From Kutzneria kofuensis (GTDB lineage: Bacteria; Actinomycetota; Actinomycetes; Mycobacteriales; Pseudonocardiaceae), in NCBI RefSeq assembly GCF_014203355.1, contig NZ_JACHIR010000001.1, positions 1,366,038-1,430,037 on the forward strand: a stretch of DNA of 64,000 nucleotides, in the 5' to 3' direction. The notes under the pieces are model-generated. The model was not told the DNA's origin. It did not search any database and saw nothing but the letters and a program-made list of their open reading frames with translations. Below, piece by piece: positions 24,946 to 33,511 of this stretch. Numbering within the stretch: the stretch's first letter is position 1; every line of letters starts with the position of its first letter. A program made the translations under genes and the position numbers.

Positions 24946-25937
24946 CAGCTATTCCTCGTTTCGGTGGGACTGCCCAGATCGATGGAGTCGCTCGGGCGCA
25001 GGATGCTCGCGAACGCGGACAGCGCGATCGCCAGGTCTTCGGCGCCGCCTGCCTCGTGTCCGTTGTGCTCCCACAACCGGATCTGCTTGGGTCCCCAGTA
25101 CTCGTGGTAGGCGCCGAAAACGGCCGGCGCCGGCACCACGTCGTCGAGTTGGCCGGCCGAGAACCACGCCGGCGCCGCGGCCCGGCGGGCGAAGGCGATG
25201 CCGTCGAAGTAGGCCAGCGTCTGCCACACGCGGTCGGCGCTGTTGCGCCGGGCCGCCAGGTACTTCGTGATCTCCTCGTACGGAAAGGTGCGCACCGTGC
25301 GCGTCGCCTGCTGGATGTCGGCCAGGAACGGGGCCTGGAAGTGCGCCGCCGCAAGGTCCGGCACCAGCCCGGCGGTGGCCAGGGCGATGCCCGCGCCCTG
25401 GCTGTTGCCGATCACCGCGACCCGCTCCGGGTCGACGAAGTCCAGGCTGCGCACCGTATCCACGGCCCGGACCGCATCCGTGTAGACGCGACGGTAGAAG
25501 TAGTCGTCCCGACTCTCCACGCCCCGGGTCAGAAAACCCGGATACGCCGGGCCGCTGCCGACCGGGTCGGGCGTGTCGCCGCCGGCCCAGTCGCCGCCCT
25601 GACCTCGGACGTCCATGAACAGGTGGGCGTATCCGGCCGAGGACCACAGGAGGTCCTCCACCGCCGCTCCGCGACCGCTGGAGTAGCCGTGGAACTGCAC
25701 CACCGCTGGCAGCTTTCCGCTACGCCGTTCGGGAAGTCGGAGCCAGGCCCGGATCGGGTGGCCACCGAAGCCGGGGTACGTCACGTCGAAGACCTCGACG
25801 GTGACCAGGTGCGTCTCGACCGGCGTGATGTCGACGGTCAGCTCGTGTCGCCGGGCCTCGGCGAGAGTGGCCGCCCAGAAGTCGTCGAAGTCTTCCGGTT
25901 CCTTGTAGGAGCTGCGGTATTCCCGGACGTTCAGCAC
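24945..25937 (-). CDS. Acetyl xylan esterase / cephalosporin-C deacetylase-like hydrolase
   Basis: 330 residues, family 7-type carbohydrate esterase (AXE1 domain). PAVVQFHGYSSGRG is the oxyanion region and FMDVRGQGGDW is characteristic of the family. The nucleophile lies in VIGNSQGAGIALATAG, the acidic residue in SAGQLDDVVPAPA and the His in WEHNGHEAGG. No signal peptide, so it deacetylates imported oligosaccharides in the cytoplasm. GTG at 25937 overlaps the GH95 stop by seven bases. Its presence implies that the natural substrate is an O-acetylated plant-type glycan. Confidence 0.88.
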   Translation of the reverse strand: MLNVREYRSSYKEPEDFDDFWAATLAEARRHELTVDITPVETHLVTVEVFDVTYPGFGGHPIRAWLRLPERRSGKLPAVVQFHGYSSGRGAAVEDLLWSSAGYAHLFMDVRGQGGDWAGGDTPDPVGSGPAYPGFLTRGVESRDDYFYRRVYTDAVRAVDTVRSLDFVDPERVAVIGNSQGAGIALATAGLVPDLAAAHFQAPFLADIQQATRTVRTFPYEEITKYLAARRNSADRVWQTLAYFDGIAFARRAAAPAWFSAGQLDDVVPAPAVFGAYHEYWGPKQIRLWEHNGHEAGGAEDLAIALSAFASILRPSDSIDLGSPTETRNS

Positions 25938-28291
25938 GCGAGCCGCCTCTCCTCGCCGACGGCAAGGGTGAACTCCTCGTGCTGGCCGGCGTGGACGACG
26001 TTCACGGCCTGGCGTGCGTCGCCGGTCAGCCGGCGGATGCTCAGCGCGGCCAGGGTTCCGTCGCGCCAGGTGAGGTCGACGGACAAGCCGCCACGGCAGC
26101 GCACGCCCGTCAGCGCCCCGCTGGGCCAGCTGCTCGGGAGCGCCGGCAGCACCCGGATCACACCGTTGTGGCTCTGCACCAGCATTTCCGCGATGGCGGC
26201 CGGGAATCCGTAGTTGCCGTCGATCTGGAACGGCGGGTGCGAGCTGAACAGGTTCGGCAGCAGGCCACCCCACTGCGAGCCGTCGGTGGGGGCGTTGACG
26301 TCCCAGTCGTAACCCAGCGGCCGGGTCGCCTCCAACAGCAGCGACCGCGCGGTCTCCCCGTCGCCCAGCCGGGCCCGCAGCGCGATCTTCCACGCCCACG
26401 ACCAACCCATCGCGCCGTTGCCCCGGCGGTCCATCAGGTTCACCGCCGCCTCGGCCAGCTCCGGCGTCGACTCGGGATCGATCTGCCCCAGCGGATACAC
26501 CGTCACCAGCTGGGAGACGTGCCGGTGCTTCGGGTCGTGCTCCGGCAGGTCGGCGACCCACTCCTGGAGCCAGCCGCCCTCGGTCACGGCCGGCGGCCGC
26601 AGCCTCGGCAACGCCTTCTCGATCTCGGCCAGCACCGGGTCGTCGACGCCGGCGATCTGCGCGGCGGCCAGGCACCGGACGAAGACGGCCCTGATCAGAG
26701 CCATGTCCATTGTGGAGGACCAGGTCAGCGACTCCGGCCTGCCGTCCATCATGAACAGGTTCTCGGGTGAGGTGGACGGGATGGTGTCCAGCCAACCGTC
26801 GTCGCCGACCAGCCAGTCCAGGCAGAACTCGGCGCAGCCGCGCAGCAGCGGCCAGGCCCGGTCGGTGAGGAACTCCGTGTCGCCGGTGAACTCGTAGTGG
26901 TCCCAGGCGTGTTGGACGAGCCAGGCGCCGCCCATCATCCAGATCGCCCACGACGGGTTGCCGTGGCCCATGCCGACCGGCAGCGCCCAGCCCCACATGT
27001 CCGTGTTGTGGTGGGTCACCCAGCCGCGTGCCCCGTACAGCTCGCGAGCGACCTCCGCGCCGTTGCCCGCCATCTTGTCCAGCAGGTCGATCAGCGGCAG
27101 GTGGCACTCGCCGAGCCCGGTCACCTCGGCCGGCCAGTAGTTCATCTCGGTGTTGATGTTGACCGTGTAGTTGGACGACCACGCCGGCCGCAGGTCCGCG
27201 TTCCACACGCCCTGCAGGTTGGCCGGCGGGCCGCTGCCCGGTCGAGACGAGGACGCCAGCAGGTACCGTCCAAATTGGAACATCACGGTCGCGGTCAGCT
27301 GTTCATCACGGCCGGAGAGCACGTCGGCAGCGACGTCGATCGGGCCGTTGACCTGACGTCCGATGCGCAGCGAGGTGCCGCCGAGCAGGGTCCGCAGGTC
27401 GGTGTCATGCTCCCGTAGCAACTCCGTGCCGCCCTTGGCCAGCGCCGAGGACGCGCGCTCCTCGGCCGCGGCGAGGTGCTCGGTGCGGGTCCGGGGTGCC
27501 TGCCCATCCCAGAAGTCCCGGGCAGCGGTCGATGTGCCGAGCACGATCAACGCCCATGTCGAGCCGGTGACGACCAGTTCATCGTCCGCTGTGGACAGCT
27601 TGCCGTCAGTGTCGATCCTCACGACCACCGCGCCGAACGGGTCGTAGTCGTCGATCGGGGCGTCGGCGTAGCGCAGCGGTTCCTCAACCTGCGGCTCGTG
27701 CTGCGGCGCGCCGTCGACCGGGATTTCCACACCGAGCTCGAACCCGCTGTCGCGCAGGACCTTGTGCACGATTCGCAACGGCGAATCCAATCCCAGCCTG
27801 ACATCCGTGCGCCCGGTGATACCGACGCAGAGCACGCCGGCCGGGTGGCTGGCCCACACCGACCGCTCGACCTCGTGGCCGTCCACGGTCAGGAACTCGT
27901 GCGCGACACCGTTGTCCAGGTTGAGGGTCCGACCCTGCAGAGTGCCCTCCCCCAGCGTCAGCCAGAGATCCGCGAACGGCAGGAACTCCTGACTGTACGG
28001 GCCCTCGAACGACATCAACAGCCGTTCCGCCGTCCGGTGGTCGCCGGCGCGAACGGCCCTGCGCACCTCGGCCAGCCGTTCCGGACCCGCGCCCCGCGCG
28101 AGCACATCGGCGAGGCTGTCGGCCGGGCCGTGCGGGGTGCCGGACCACACCGTGGAGTCGTTGACCTGCAACCGGGTTCGCCCCGGGCCGCCGAACACCA
28201 TCGCGCCCAACCGGCCGTTGCCGACCGGCGCGGCCTCGATCCACTCTCGCGCCGGCTCCGGCCAGGAGAGCACCAGGTCGTCGTGTCGCAT
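25931..28291 (-). CDS. GH95 alpha-L-fucosidase (or related alpha-L-galactosidase)
   Basis: 786 residues. The N-terminal beta domain starts AAPVGNGRLGAMVFGG, with NDSTVWSGTPHG. The (alpha/alpha)6 core has PANLQGVWNADLRPAWSS, NINTEMNYWPAEVTGL (the conserved Asn pair), STSPENLF (proposed acid Glu) and PPFQIDGNYGFPAAIAEML (proposed base Asp). GH95 enzymes invert alpha-1,2-linked L-fucose or L-galactose. No signal peptide. ATG at 28291 overlaps the permease TGA (TGATG). Together with GH36 and GH27 it points to a fucosylated, galactosylated glycan such as xyloglucan side chains. Confidence 0.92.
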   Translation of the reverse strand: MRHDDLVLSWPEPAREWIEAAPVGNGRLGAMVFGGPGRTRLQVNDSTVWSGTPHGPADSLADVLARGAGPERLAEVRRAVRAGDHRTAERLLMSFEGPYSQEFLPFADLWLTLGEGTLQGRTLNLDNGVAHEFLTVDGHEVERSVWASHPAGVLCVGITGRTDVRLGLDSPLRIVHKVLRDSGFELGVEIPVDGAPQHEPQVEEPLRYADAPIDDYDPFGAVVVRIDTDGKLSTADDELVVTGSTWALIVLGTSTAARDFWDGQAPRTRTEHLAAAEERASSALAKGGTELLREHDTDLRTLLGGTSLRIGRQVNGPIDVAADVLSGRDEQLTATVMFQFGRYLLASSSRPGSGPPANLQGVWNADLRPAWSSNYTVNINTEMNYWPAEVTGLGECHLPLIDLLDKMAGNGAEVARELYGARGWVTHHNTDMWGWALPVGMGHGNPSWAIWMMGGAWLVQHAWDHYEFTGDTEFLTDRAWPLLRGCAEFCLDWLVGDDGWLDTIPSTSPENLFMMDGRPESLTWSSTMDMALIRAVFVRCLAAAQIAGVDDPVLAEIEKALPRLRPPAVTEGGWLQEWVADLPEHDPKHRHVSQLVTVYPLGQIDPESTPELAEAAVNLMDRRGNGAMGWSWAWKIALRARLGDGETARSLLLEATRPLGYDWDVNAPTDGSQWGGLLPNLFSSHPPFQIDGNYGFPAAIAEMLVQSHNGVIRVLPALPSSWPSGALTGVRCRGGLSVDLTWRDGTLAALSIRRLTGDARQAVNVVHAGQHEEFTLAVGEERRLAC

Positions 28292-29187
28292 CACTTGATC
28301 CCGGTGAAGCCGATGGAGTTGACGATCCGCCGGCCGAACACCACGAACAGCAGCAGCATCGGCGCCGCCGCGATCAGTGTGGCCGCCATCAGGCCGGCCC
28401 AGTCCACCGCCGTGTTGGGCGAGGCCTGCTTGAACACCGCCAGCGCCAGCGTCAGCGGCCGCACGCTCTCGTCGCTGGTCACCATCAGCGGCCAGAAGTA
28501 GTCGTTCCAGGTGTTGATGAACGTCAGCAGGCACAGGGTGGCGATCGGCGCCGCGCACATCGGCAGCACGATCCGGAAGAACACGCGCAGCGGCCCCGCG
28601 CCGTCGATGGTGGCCGCCTCCTCCACCTCGGTGCTCAGCCCGAGCATGAACTGCCGCAGGAAGAAGATGTTGAACGCGGAGAAGAACGCGCCGGGCAGGA
28701 TCATGCCGGCGAAGGTGTTGGTCAGCCCCAGGTTCTTCACCGTCACGAAGTTCGGGATCAGCGTGAAGATCGCCGGCACCATCAGCGCGCACAGCAGGAC
28801 GGAGAACACCACCTCGCGGCCCTTCCAGCGCAGCCGGGAGAAGGCGTAGGCGGCGGTGGCCGAGCAGAACACCACCAGCGCGGTCTGCACGCCCGCGTAG
28901 ATCACCGAATTCCGCAGGTACAACGCGGTGTTCAGGGACGCGCCGGAGCCGCCCTCCGCCTGCGCCTCGGCCACCGAGGCCAGGCCGAGCGCGCGCTTGA
29001 AGGCGCCCCAGGTGAAGTCGACCGGCAGCAGCGAGGACGCGTCGGTGTGCAGCGCGAAGTTGTTGGACAGCGCGGTGCGCAGGATCCAGTAGAACGGGAA
29101 CAGCGTGATCAGGATGATCACCGCCAGGTAGATCCAGGCCAGCACCCGACCGACCGAGGGTCGGGCGGTGACGGAGCGGTTCGCCAC
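28291..29187 (-). CDS. Carbohydrate ABC transporter permease (MalG type)
   Basis: 298 residues with six predicted membrane helices. The ATPase-docking EAA loop is visible as EEAATIDGAGPLRVFFRIVLPM. IFTLIPNFVTVKNLGLTNTFAG and PLTLALAVF are usual for the CUT1 group. An extra stretch between the first two helices (about residues 50-80, with EAQAEGGSGAS) is longer than in E. coli MalG. GTG start with GAGGAGA upstream, 16 bp after the MalF-type gene. No ATPase is encoded here; actinobacteria normally share one MsiK-type ATPase. Confidence 0.92.
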   Translation of the reverse strand: MANRSVTARPSVGRVLAWIYLAVIILITLFPFYWILRTALSNNFALHTDASSLLPVDFTWGAFKRALGLASVAEAQAEGGSGASLNTALYLRNSVIYAGVQTALVVFCSATAAYAFSRLRWKGREVVFSVLLCALMVPAIFTLIPNFVTVKNLGLTNTFAGMILPGAFFSAFNIFFLRQFMLGLSTEVEEAATIDGAGPLRVFFRIVLPMCAAPIATLCLLTFINTWNDYFWPLMVTSDESVRPLTLALAVFKQASPNTAVDWAGLMAATLIAAAPMLLLFVVFGRRIVNSIGFTGIK

Positions 29188-29203
29188 GGCTGCTTCTCCT
29201 CTC

Positions 29204-30142
29204 TCAGTTCAGGTCGGACTCGCCGGCGCGGGTCATCTTCAGCTGGGTGAACGTGATCGCGATCAGCATCGCGAACAGGGCCAGCGACATCGTCGCGGCG
29301 TAACCGAAGTCGAACTGGCTGAACGCCTTGTTGTAGATGTACATCTGCAGCACCAGCGACGCGTTCTGCGGGCCGCCCTTGGTGGTCACCTGCACGATGT
29401 CGAACACCTGGAAGGAGCCGATCACGGTCAGGATCACCACCATCACCAGGATGTTGCGCAGCAGCGGAACCGTGAGCTTGCAGAACATCTGGAACTCGCT
29501 GGCGCCGTCCACCCGGCCGGCCTCGTAGAGGGTGGCCGGGATGGTCTGCAGGCCGGCGAAGATGAGAATGGCGTTGTAGCCCATGGACTTCCACACGCTG
29601 ATCGCGGCCAGTGACGGCACCGCGAGCGCGCTGTCGCCGAAGAACAGCAGCGGGTGGCCGGTGAACTTGATGAAGAACGAGTTGACGATGCCCAGCCCCG
29701 GGTCCAGCATCCAGGACCAGGTCATCGCCGCCACCACGCCGGAGATGAGGAACGGCAGCAGGATGATGCCCCGGATCACCGTCGACTTCGTCAGCCGGTG
29801 CATGATCACCGCGGTGACCAGCGAGATCAGGATCCCGAACACCACCGACAGCAGCACGAAGTAAACGGTCACCCACAGCGAGTGCCAGAACACGTCGTCG
29901 CCGAGCAGCTGCCTGAAGTTGTCCAGCCCCACCCAGTTCGGCGCGCTGAGCACGTGGAAGTCGGTGAAGCTGTAGTAGATGCCCTGCACCGTCGGGTAGG
30001 CGAAGAACACCAGGAAGCCGGCGACGGCGGGCGCGATCAGCAGCAGCGCCAGCGGCAGGTGGCCCCGCCGGATCCCCCGGCGACGTGCCGTGGCGACCGG
30101 TGCCACCGGCAGTGTCTTCGTGTCCTGTGTCGCGGTCACCAC
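29204..30142 (-). CDS. Carbohydrate ABC transporter permease (MalF type)
   Basis: 312 residues, six membrane helices starting with LALLLIAPAVAGFLVFFAYPTV. FTDFHVLSAPNWVGLDNFRQLL is the typical first external loop, and the EAA motif reads YEAGRVDGASEFQMFCKLTVPLL. Forms the heterodimeric channel with the next gene and receives sugars from the lipoprotein at 23584. GTG at 30142 (a second GTG follows at once), with GAGGGGA about nine bases upstream. Lies 18 bp after the GH27 gene. Confidence 0.92.
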   Translation of the reverse strand: MVTATQDTKTLPVAPVATARRRGIRRGHLPLALLLIAPAVAGFLVFFAYPTVQGIYYSFTDFHVLSAPNWVGLDNFRQLLGDDVFWHSLWVTVYFVLLSVVFGILISLVTAVIMHRLTKSTVIRGIILLPFLISGVVAAMTWSWMLDPGLGIVNSFFIKFTGHPLLFFGDSALAVPSLAAISVWKSMGYNAILIFAGLQTIPATLYEAGRVDGASEFQMFCKLTVPLLRNILVMVVILTVIGSFQVFDIVQVTTKGGPQNASLVLQMYIYNKAFSQFDFGYAATMSLALFAMLIAITFTQLKMTRAGESDLN

Positions 30143-30160
30143 GGCATGTCCCCTCTCAGC

Positions 30161-32221
30161 TCAGATGGTGATCTTGTCGATGTCGGACACGTAGTCCTGC
30201 GGCGTCGGGCCGTTGAACTCGACCACGTTGCTGCCGCCGGCCTTGAGCGTGATCGGCACCGTCACGGTCTGCGGCGTGCTCCAGTCGTTGTCGTTGCTGC
30301 CGGCCAGCGGCAGCCGGAACGGCACGCCGTTCACCGTCACCTGCGCGGTGCGGCCGGAGTCACCGTCCACATAGGAGACGGTCATCAGGTAGGTGCCGTC
30401 CTTGGGCGCCCAGACGTTCGGGAACGTCAGGTGGCCGGTGCCGCCGAGGTTGCCGACCTTCTTGCCGCCCGAGCACGGGCCGCAGTCGTTGACCGACGCG
30501 CCGCCGGACACGATGTTCACCGACGCCTCGGCCTCGTAGTTGATCGACCCGTTCTTGTCCGCCGTGGACACGCTCAGCGTGGTGCTGGGCAAGGACTTCT
30601 TGCCGTCCTTGGTCACTGCGACCACGGTGAAGTCGAACGTGGTCGACGGGGCCAGGCTCGCCACGGTCACCGAGGTGCCGCCGGTGGTGAGCAGCCGGGT
30701 CGTGCCGTTGTAGACCTCGTAGCTCTTCACGGCGGTGTTGCCGCTGAACGACGCGTCCCAGGCCAGCGTCACGCTGTTGCCGGCGGCCGTGGTGCCGGAC
30801 GCGGCGGTGGCGTGCAGGAAGCCGGGCGGGTTGGGCGCGTTGTCCTTGGCGTTCGGCGTGATCTTCAGCAGCTGCGAGCCGTGCGTGGGCAGCTGCGCGG
30901 AGATCGTGCCGGTGGCCGCGGCGAGATCCTTGTGGCTCCACAGGTCCCGCACCTTGACCGAACCGTTGATGCCCAGCTGGGCCAGGTTCGCCGTGACGTT
31001 CGCGGTGGTGTCGCCGAGGTTGAACAGCGCGACAGTGTAGCTGCCGTCGGAGTTGCGGGCGTACCAGGCCTGCTGCTGCGTGGACTGGCTGACCGGCTTG
31101 GCCGCGATGCCGGCCTGGTCGACGGCGATGACCTCGTCGTTGGTCAGCAGGGACAGGCCGTACGGGTCGAGCTTGGTCAGGTCGTCACCGGCGTAGAGCG
31201 GGGCCGCCTCGATCGCCCACAGCGTCATGTAGCTCTGCCGCTCGGCCTCGGAGATGCCGTCCATCTGGCCGTTGCCGACGTCGAGGGAGTCCAGGTTGTT
31301 CCAGTAGCCGGGGCCGGCGTCCGGGATCCACTGCACCACATCGGTGAACCGCTGCTTCACCGAGTTGTTCCAGGTGACGATGGTGTCGCAGTAGCACTCG
31401 ACGTCGGTCTCGACGCGGGCGCCGTTGGAGTTGGCCTTCCAGACGTCGGCCTGTCGGTGGCTCAGGCCCCAGGAGATGACGAACTGGATCTTGCGGCCGG
31501 TCTTGACCAGCGCGGTGTTCCACGCCTTGACGTCGGAGGTGTTGTCGTAGTTGGCGCCGCCCTGGAAGGAGCCGGGGCCGACGCCGTCCAGCTTGAGGAA
31601 GTCGACGCCCCAGCCGGCCAGCACGTTCGCGATGGAGTTGATGTAGGCCTGCGAGCAGGGGTTGCTGAAATCGATCTTGTACGAGCTGTTCCAGCCGTTG
31701 GTCGTGCGCAGGTCCGGGTAGACCAGGTTGCGGGTGTAGCAGTCCTTCGTGCCGTAGATCGGCGTGTTGCCGTTGTTGTACGCGCGGATGTCCAGGCCCA
31801 CCGCCAGGTAGGCGCCGAACTTCAGGCCCTTGCGGTGGATGTAGTCACCGAGGTACTTCATGCCGTGCGGGAAGGTGGTGGCATTGGCCAGCGGGCGGGC
31901 GTAACCGTCGAAGCCGCCCAGCCAACCGGCGTCCACGTTCACGTACTCGTAGCCGTGCGACTTCAGCTTGCTGGCCACGACGTCGGTCTGCTTGATGACG
32001 TTGGCCTCGGTCAGCCAGCTCGCCGGGCCGGTCGGGTTGACCCCGGGGTAGTTGGTCGACTCCAGGCTCCAGCTGCTCCAGCCCATGTAGGGCTTGTCCG
32101 CGCTGTCGGCCTTGGTGGGCTTGGCATCCGGCGCCGCGTCGGCCAGCGGCGCCTGCACCACCGTGATGGCCAGCAGGGCCGCGGCTGCCGCCGTCAGCAG
32201 CCGCGTCGTTCTCCGACTCAT
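30161..32221 (-). CDS. Secreted GH27 alpha-galactosidase with Fn3 and CBM35-like modules
   Basis: 686 residues. The signal peptide ends near ADA (about 29). GH27 catalytic barrel: PYMGWSSWSLEST, YEYVNVDAGWLGG, the nucleophile in VDFLKLDGVGPG (about 215), and ARVETDVECYCDTIVTW in the region of the acid/base. A beta-sandwich follows to about 470, then an Fn3 module (SVTLAWDASFSGNTAVKSYEVYN) and a C-terminal CBM6/35-type sugar-binding domain (INYEAEASVNIV to the end). It trims alpha-galactose outside the cell, complementing the intracellular GH36. The ATG at 32221 is followed directly by RR-containing signal residues. Confidence 0.92.
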   Translation of the reverse strand: MSRRTTRLLTAAAAALLAITVVQAPLADAAPDAKPTKADSADKPYMGWSSWSLESTNYPGVNPTGPASWLTEANVIKQTDVVASKLKSHGYEYVNVDAGWLGGFDGYARPLANATTFPHGMKYLGDYIHRKGLKFGAYLAVGLDIRAYNNGNTPIYGTKDCYTRNLVYPDLRTTNGWNSSYKIDFSNPCSQAYINSIANVLAGWGVDFLKLDGVGPGSFQGGANYDNTSDVKAWNTALVKTGRKIQFVISWGLSHRQADVWKANSNGARVETDVECYCDTIVTWNNSVKQRFTDVVQWIPDAGPGYWNNLDSLDVGNGQMDGISEAERQSYMTLWAIEAAPLYAGDDLTKLDPYGLSLLTNDEVIAVDQAGIAAKPVSQSTQQQAWYARNSDGSYTVALFNLGDTTANVTANLAQLGINGSVKVRDLWSHKDLAAATGTISAQLPTHGSQLLKITPNAKDNAPNPPGFLHATAASGTTAAGNSVTLAWDASFSGNTAVKSYEVYNGTTRLLTTGGTSVTVASLAPSTTFDFTVVAVTKDGKKSLPSTTLSVSTADKNGSINYEAEASVNIVSGGASVNDCGPCSGGKKVGNLGGTGHLTFPNVWAPKDGTYLMTVSYVDGDSGRTAQVTVNGVPFRLPLAGSNDNDWSTPQTVTVPITLKAGGSNVVEFNGPTPQDYVSDIDKITI

Positions 32222-32253
32222 CGAAACTCCATCTCAGTCGCACCGTTGCTGAC

Positions 32254-32268
32254 TGTCCAATGAGGACA
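32254..32268. promoter_or_regulatory. Short inverted repeat upstream of the GH27 gene
   Basis: TGTCC and GGACA flank AATGA in the 53-bp gap before the GH27 start. On the minus strand a TTGGAC hexamer begins here and a TGAGAT follows about 18 bases later, so a local promoter for the exported enzyme and importer genes is possible. Weak evidence. Confidence 0.3.
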
Positions 32269-32274
32269 CTACTG

Positions 32275-33363
32275 TCAGGCGACCCGCAGGTCGTCCATGG
32301 CGTCCCGGTTCCAGGCGATGCCCAGACCCGGCGTGTCCGGAGCGACGGCTTCACCGTCCACAACGGACATTTCCCCAGTGGTGATGGCCCGTAGCTGCGG
32401 GATGTGCTCGACGAACCGGCCATTGGGCACGGCGGCCGCGAGACTCACGTGCAGCTCCATCAGGAAGTGCGGACAGACCTCCGCGTTGAACGTCTCGGCG
32501 GTGTGCGCGACCTTGAGCCACGGCGTGATGCCGCCGATCCTGGCCACGTCCACCTGCACGACCGAGGCCGCGCCGCGGTGCAGGTACTCGCGGAACTGCG
32601 CGACCGAGTACAGCGACTCGCCGACCGCGACCGGGATGTTGGTGGCGTGCGCCAGCCGCTCGTGCGCGGCCACGTCGTCGGCCGGCAGCGGCTCCTCCAG
32701 CCAGGTCAGGCCCAGCGGCGCGAACAGCTCGGCCCGACGCAGCGCCTCCGCCAGCGTCATCGACTGGTTGGCGTCGACCATGACCGGGAAGTGCGGGCCG
32801 ACCGCCTCGCGCACCGCCGCCAGCCGGGCCGCGTCCTCGGCGCCGCTCGGCTTGCCCACCTTGACCTTGACCCCACGCCAGCCCGCGTCCCTGGCCTTGA
32901 GCGCGCCGGCGACGAGTTCGTCCGTGCTCAGGTGCAGCCAGCCCGTCTCGGTGTCGTACAACGGAACCCTCGACCGGAAGCCGCCGGCCATCCGCCACAG
33001 CGGTTCGCCCGCTCGGATGCAGCGCAGGTCCCAGAGGGCCGTGTCCACCGCCGCCAGGGCCAGCGAGGTGATCGCGCCGACCGTGGTCGCCCTGGTCGAG
33101 GCGAACAGGTCGTGCCAGACCGCCTCGACGCGGGTGGCGTCGGCCCCGATCAGCCGGGGCAGCAGGTCGTCGCGGAGCAGGGCCAGCACCGCCGTTCCGC
33201 CGGTGCCGATCGTGTACGTGTACCCGAGACCTGTCGCGTCGTCGTCCGTGGTCAGCTCGACGAAGACCGTCTCCTGGGAGAGGAAGGCCTGGACCGCGTC
33301 CGTGCGGACCTGCTCGACCTCGATGTCCACCAGGAACGCCTCGGCCTTGCGGACTCTGGCCAC
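32275..33363 (-). CDS. Enolase-superfamily acid-sugar dehydratase (mandelate racemase group)
   Basis: 362 residues. The N-terminal capping domain is followed by the barrel with GVKVKVGKPSG (K-x-K base), three metal ligands in FPVMVDANQSM (Asp), TWLEEPLPADD (Glu) and VAVGESLYS (Glu), and a His in EVCPHFLMELH. These are the mandelate racemase/sugar-acid dehydratase residues. In this setting an L-fuconate, galactonate or related acid is the likely substrate, but the subgroup cannot be fixed by eye. GTG at 33363. It is the first gene of the glycan operon, divergent from the AraC gene. Confidence 0.85.
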   Translation of the reverse strand: MARVRKAEAFLVDIEVEQVRTDAVQAFLSQETVFVELTTDDDATGLGYTYTIGTGGTAVLALLRDDLLPRLIGADATRVEAVWHDLFASTRATTVGAITSLALAAVDTALWDLRCIRAGEPLWRMAGGFRSRVPLYDTETGWLHLSTDELVAGALKARDAGWRGVKVKVGKPSGAEDAARLAAVREAVGPHFPVMVDANQSMTLAEALRRAELFAPLGLTWLEEPLPADDVAAHERLAHATNIPVAVGESLYSVAQFREYLHRGAASVVQVDVARIGGITPWLKVAHTAETFNAEVCPHFLMELHVSLAAAVPNGRFVEHIPQLRAITTGEMSVVDGEAVAPDTPGLGIAWNRDAMDDLRVA

Positions 33364-33388
33364 GCTCCGCTCCGTTCGGTCTTCGTAG

Positions 33389-33400
33389 ATCCTATACGAT
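33389..33400. promoter_or_regulatory. GntR-like near-palindrome before the glycan operon
   Basis: ATCCTATACGAT matches its own reverse complement at 10 of 12 positions and lies 26 bp upstream of the first operon gene, inside the divergent region with the AraC gene. FadR-type GntR proteins often bind ATCGTATACGAT-like sites. The GntR at 20729 is the inferred partner. Confidence 0.45.
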
Positions 33401-33511
33401 CGGTGGTACGTGATTCTTGACTTGGATTAAGCCGGGTGTCAATGGGTCGTGTTTCAGCCGTTACCGGCCCGTGTCGGGGGCCCAAGATCGGTCCGCGCGT
33501 ACACTCGCGCC

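Noticed and set aside
21904-25110. A 1068-codon plus-strand frame across GH36, the binding protein and the esterase
   Set aside because: It is antisense to three well-supported genes and its product is repetitive His/Arg/Val sequence without domains.
29654-32263. An 869-codon plus-strand frame across the permease and GH27 genes
   Set aside because: Antisense shadow of conserved genes; no ribosome site or recognisable domain.
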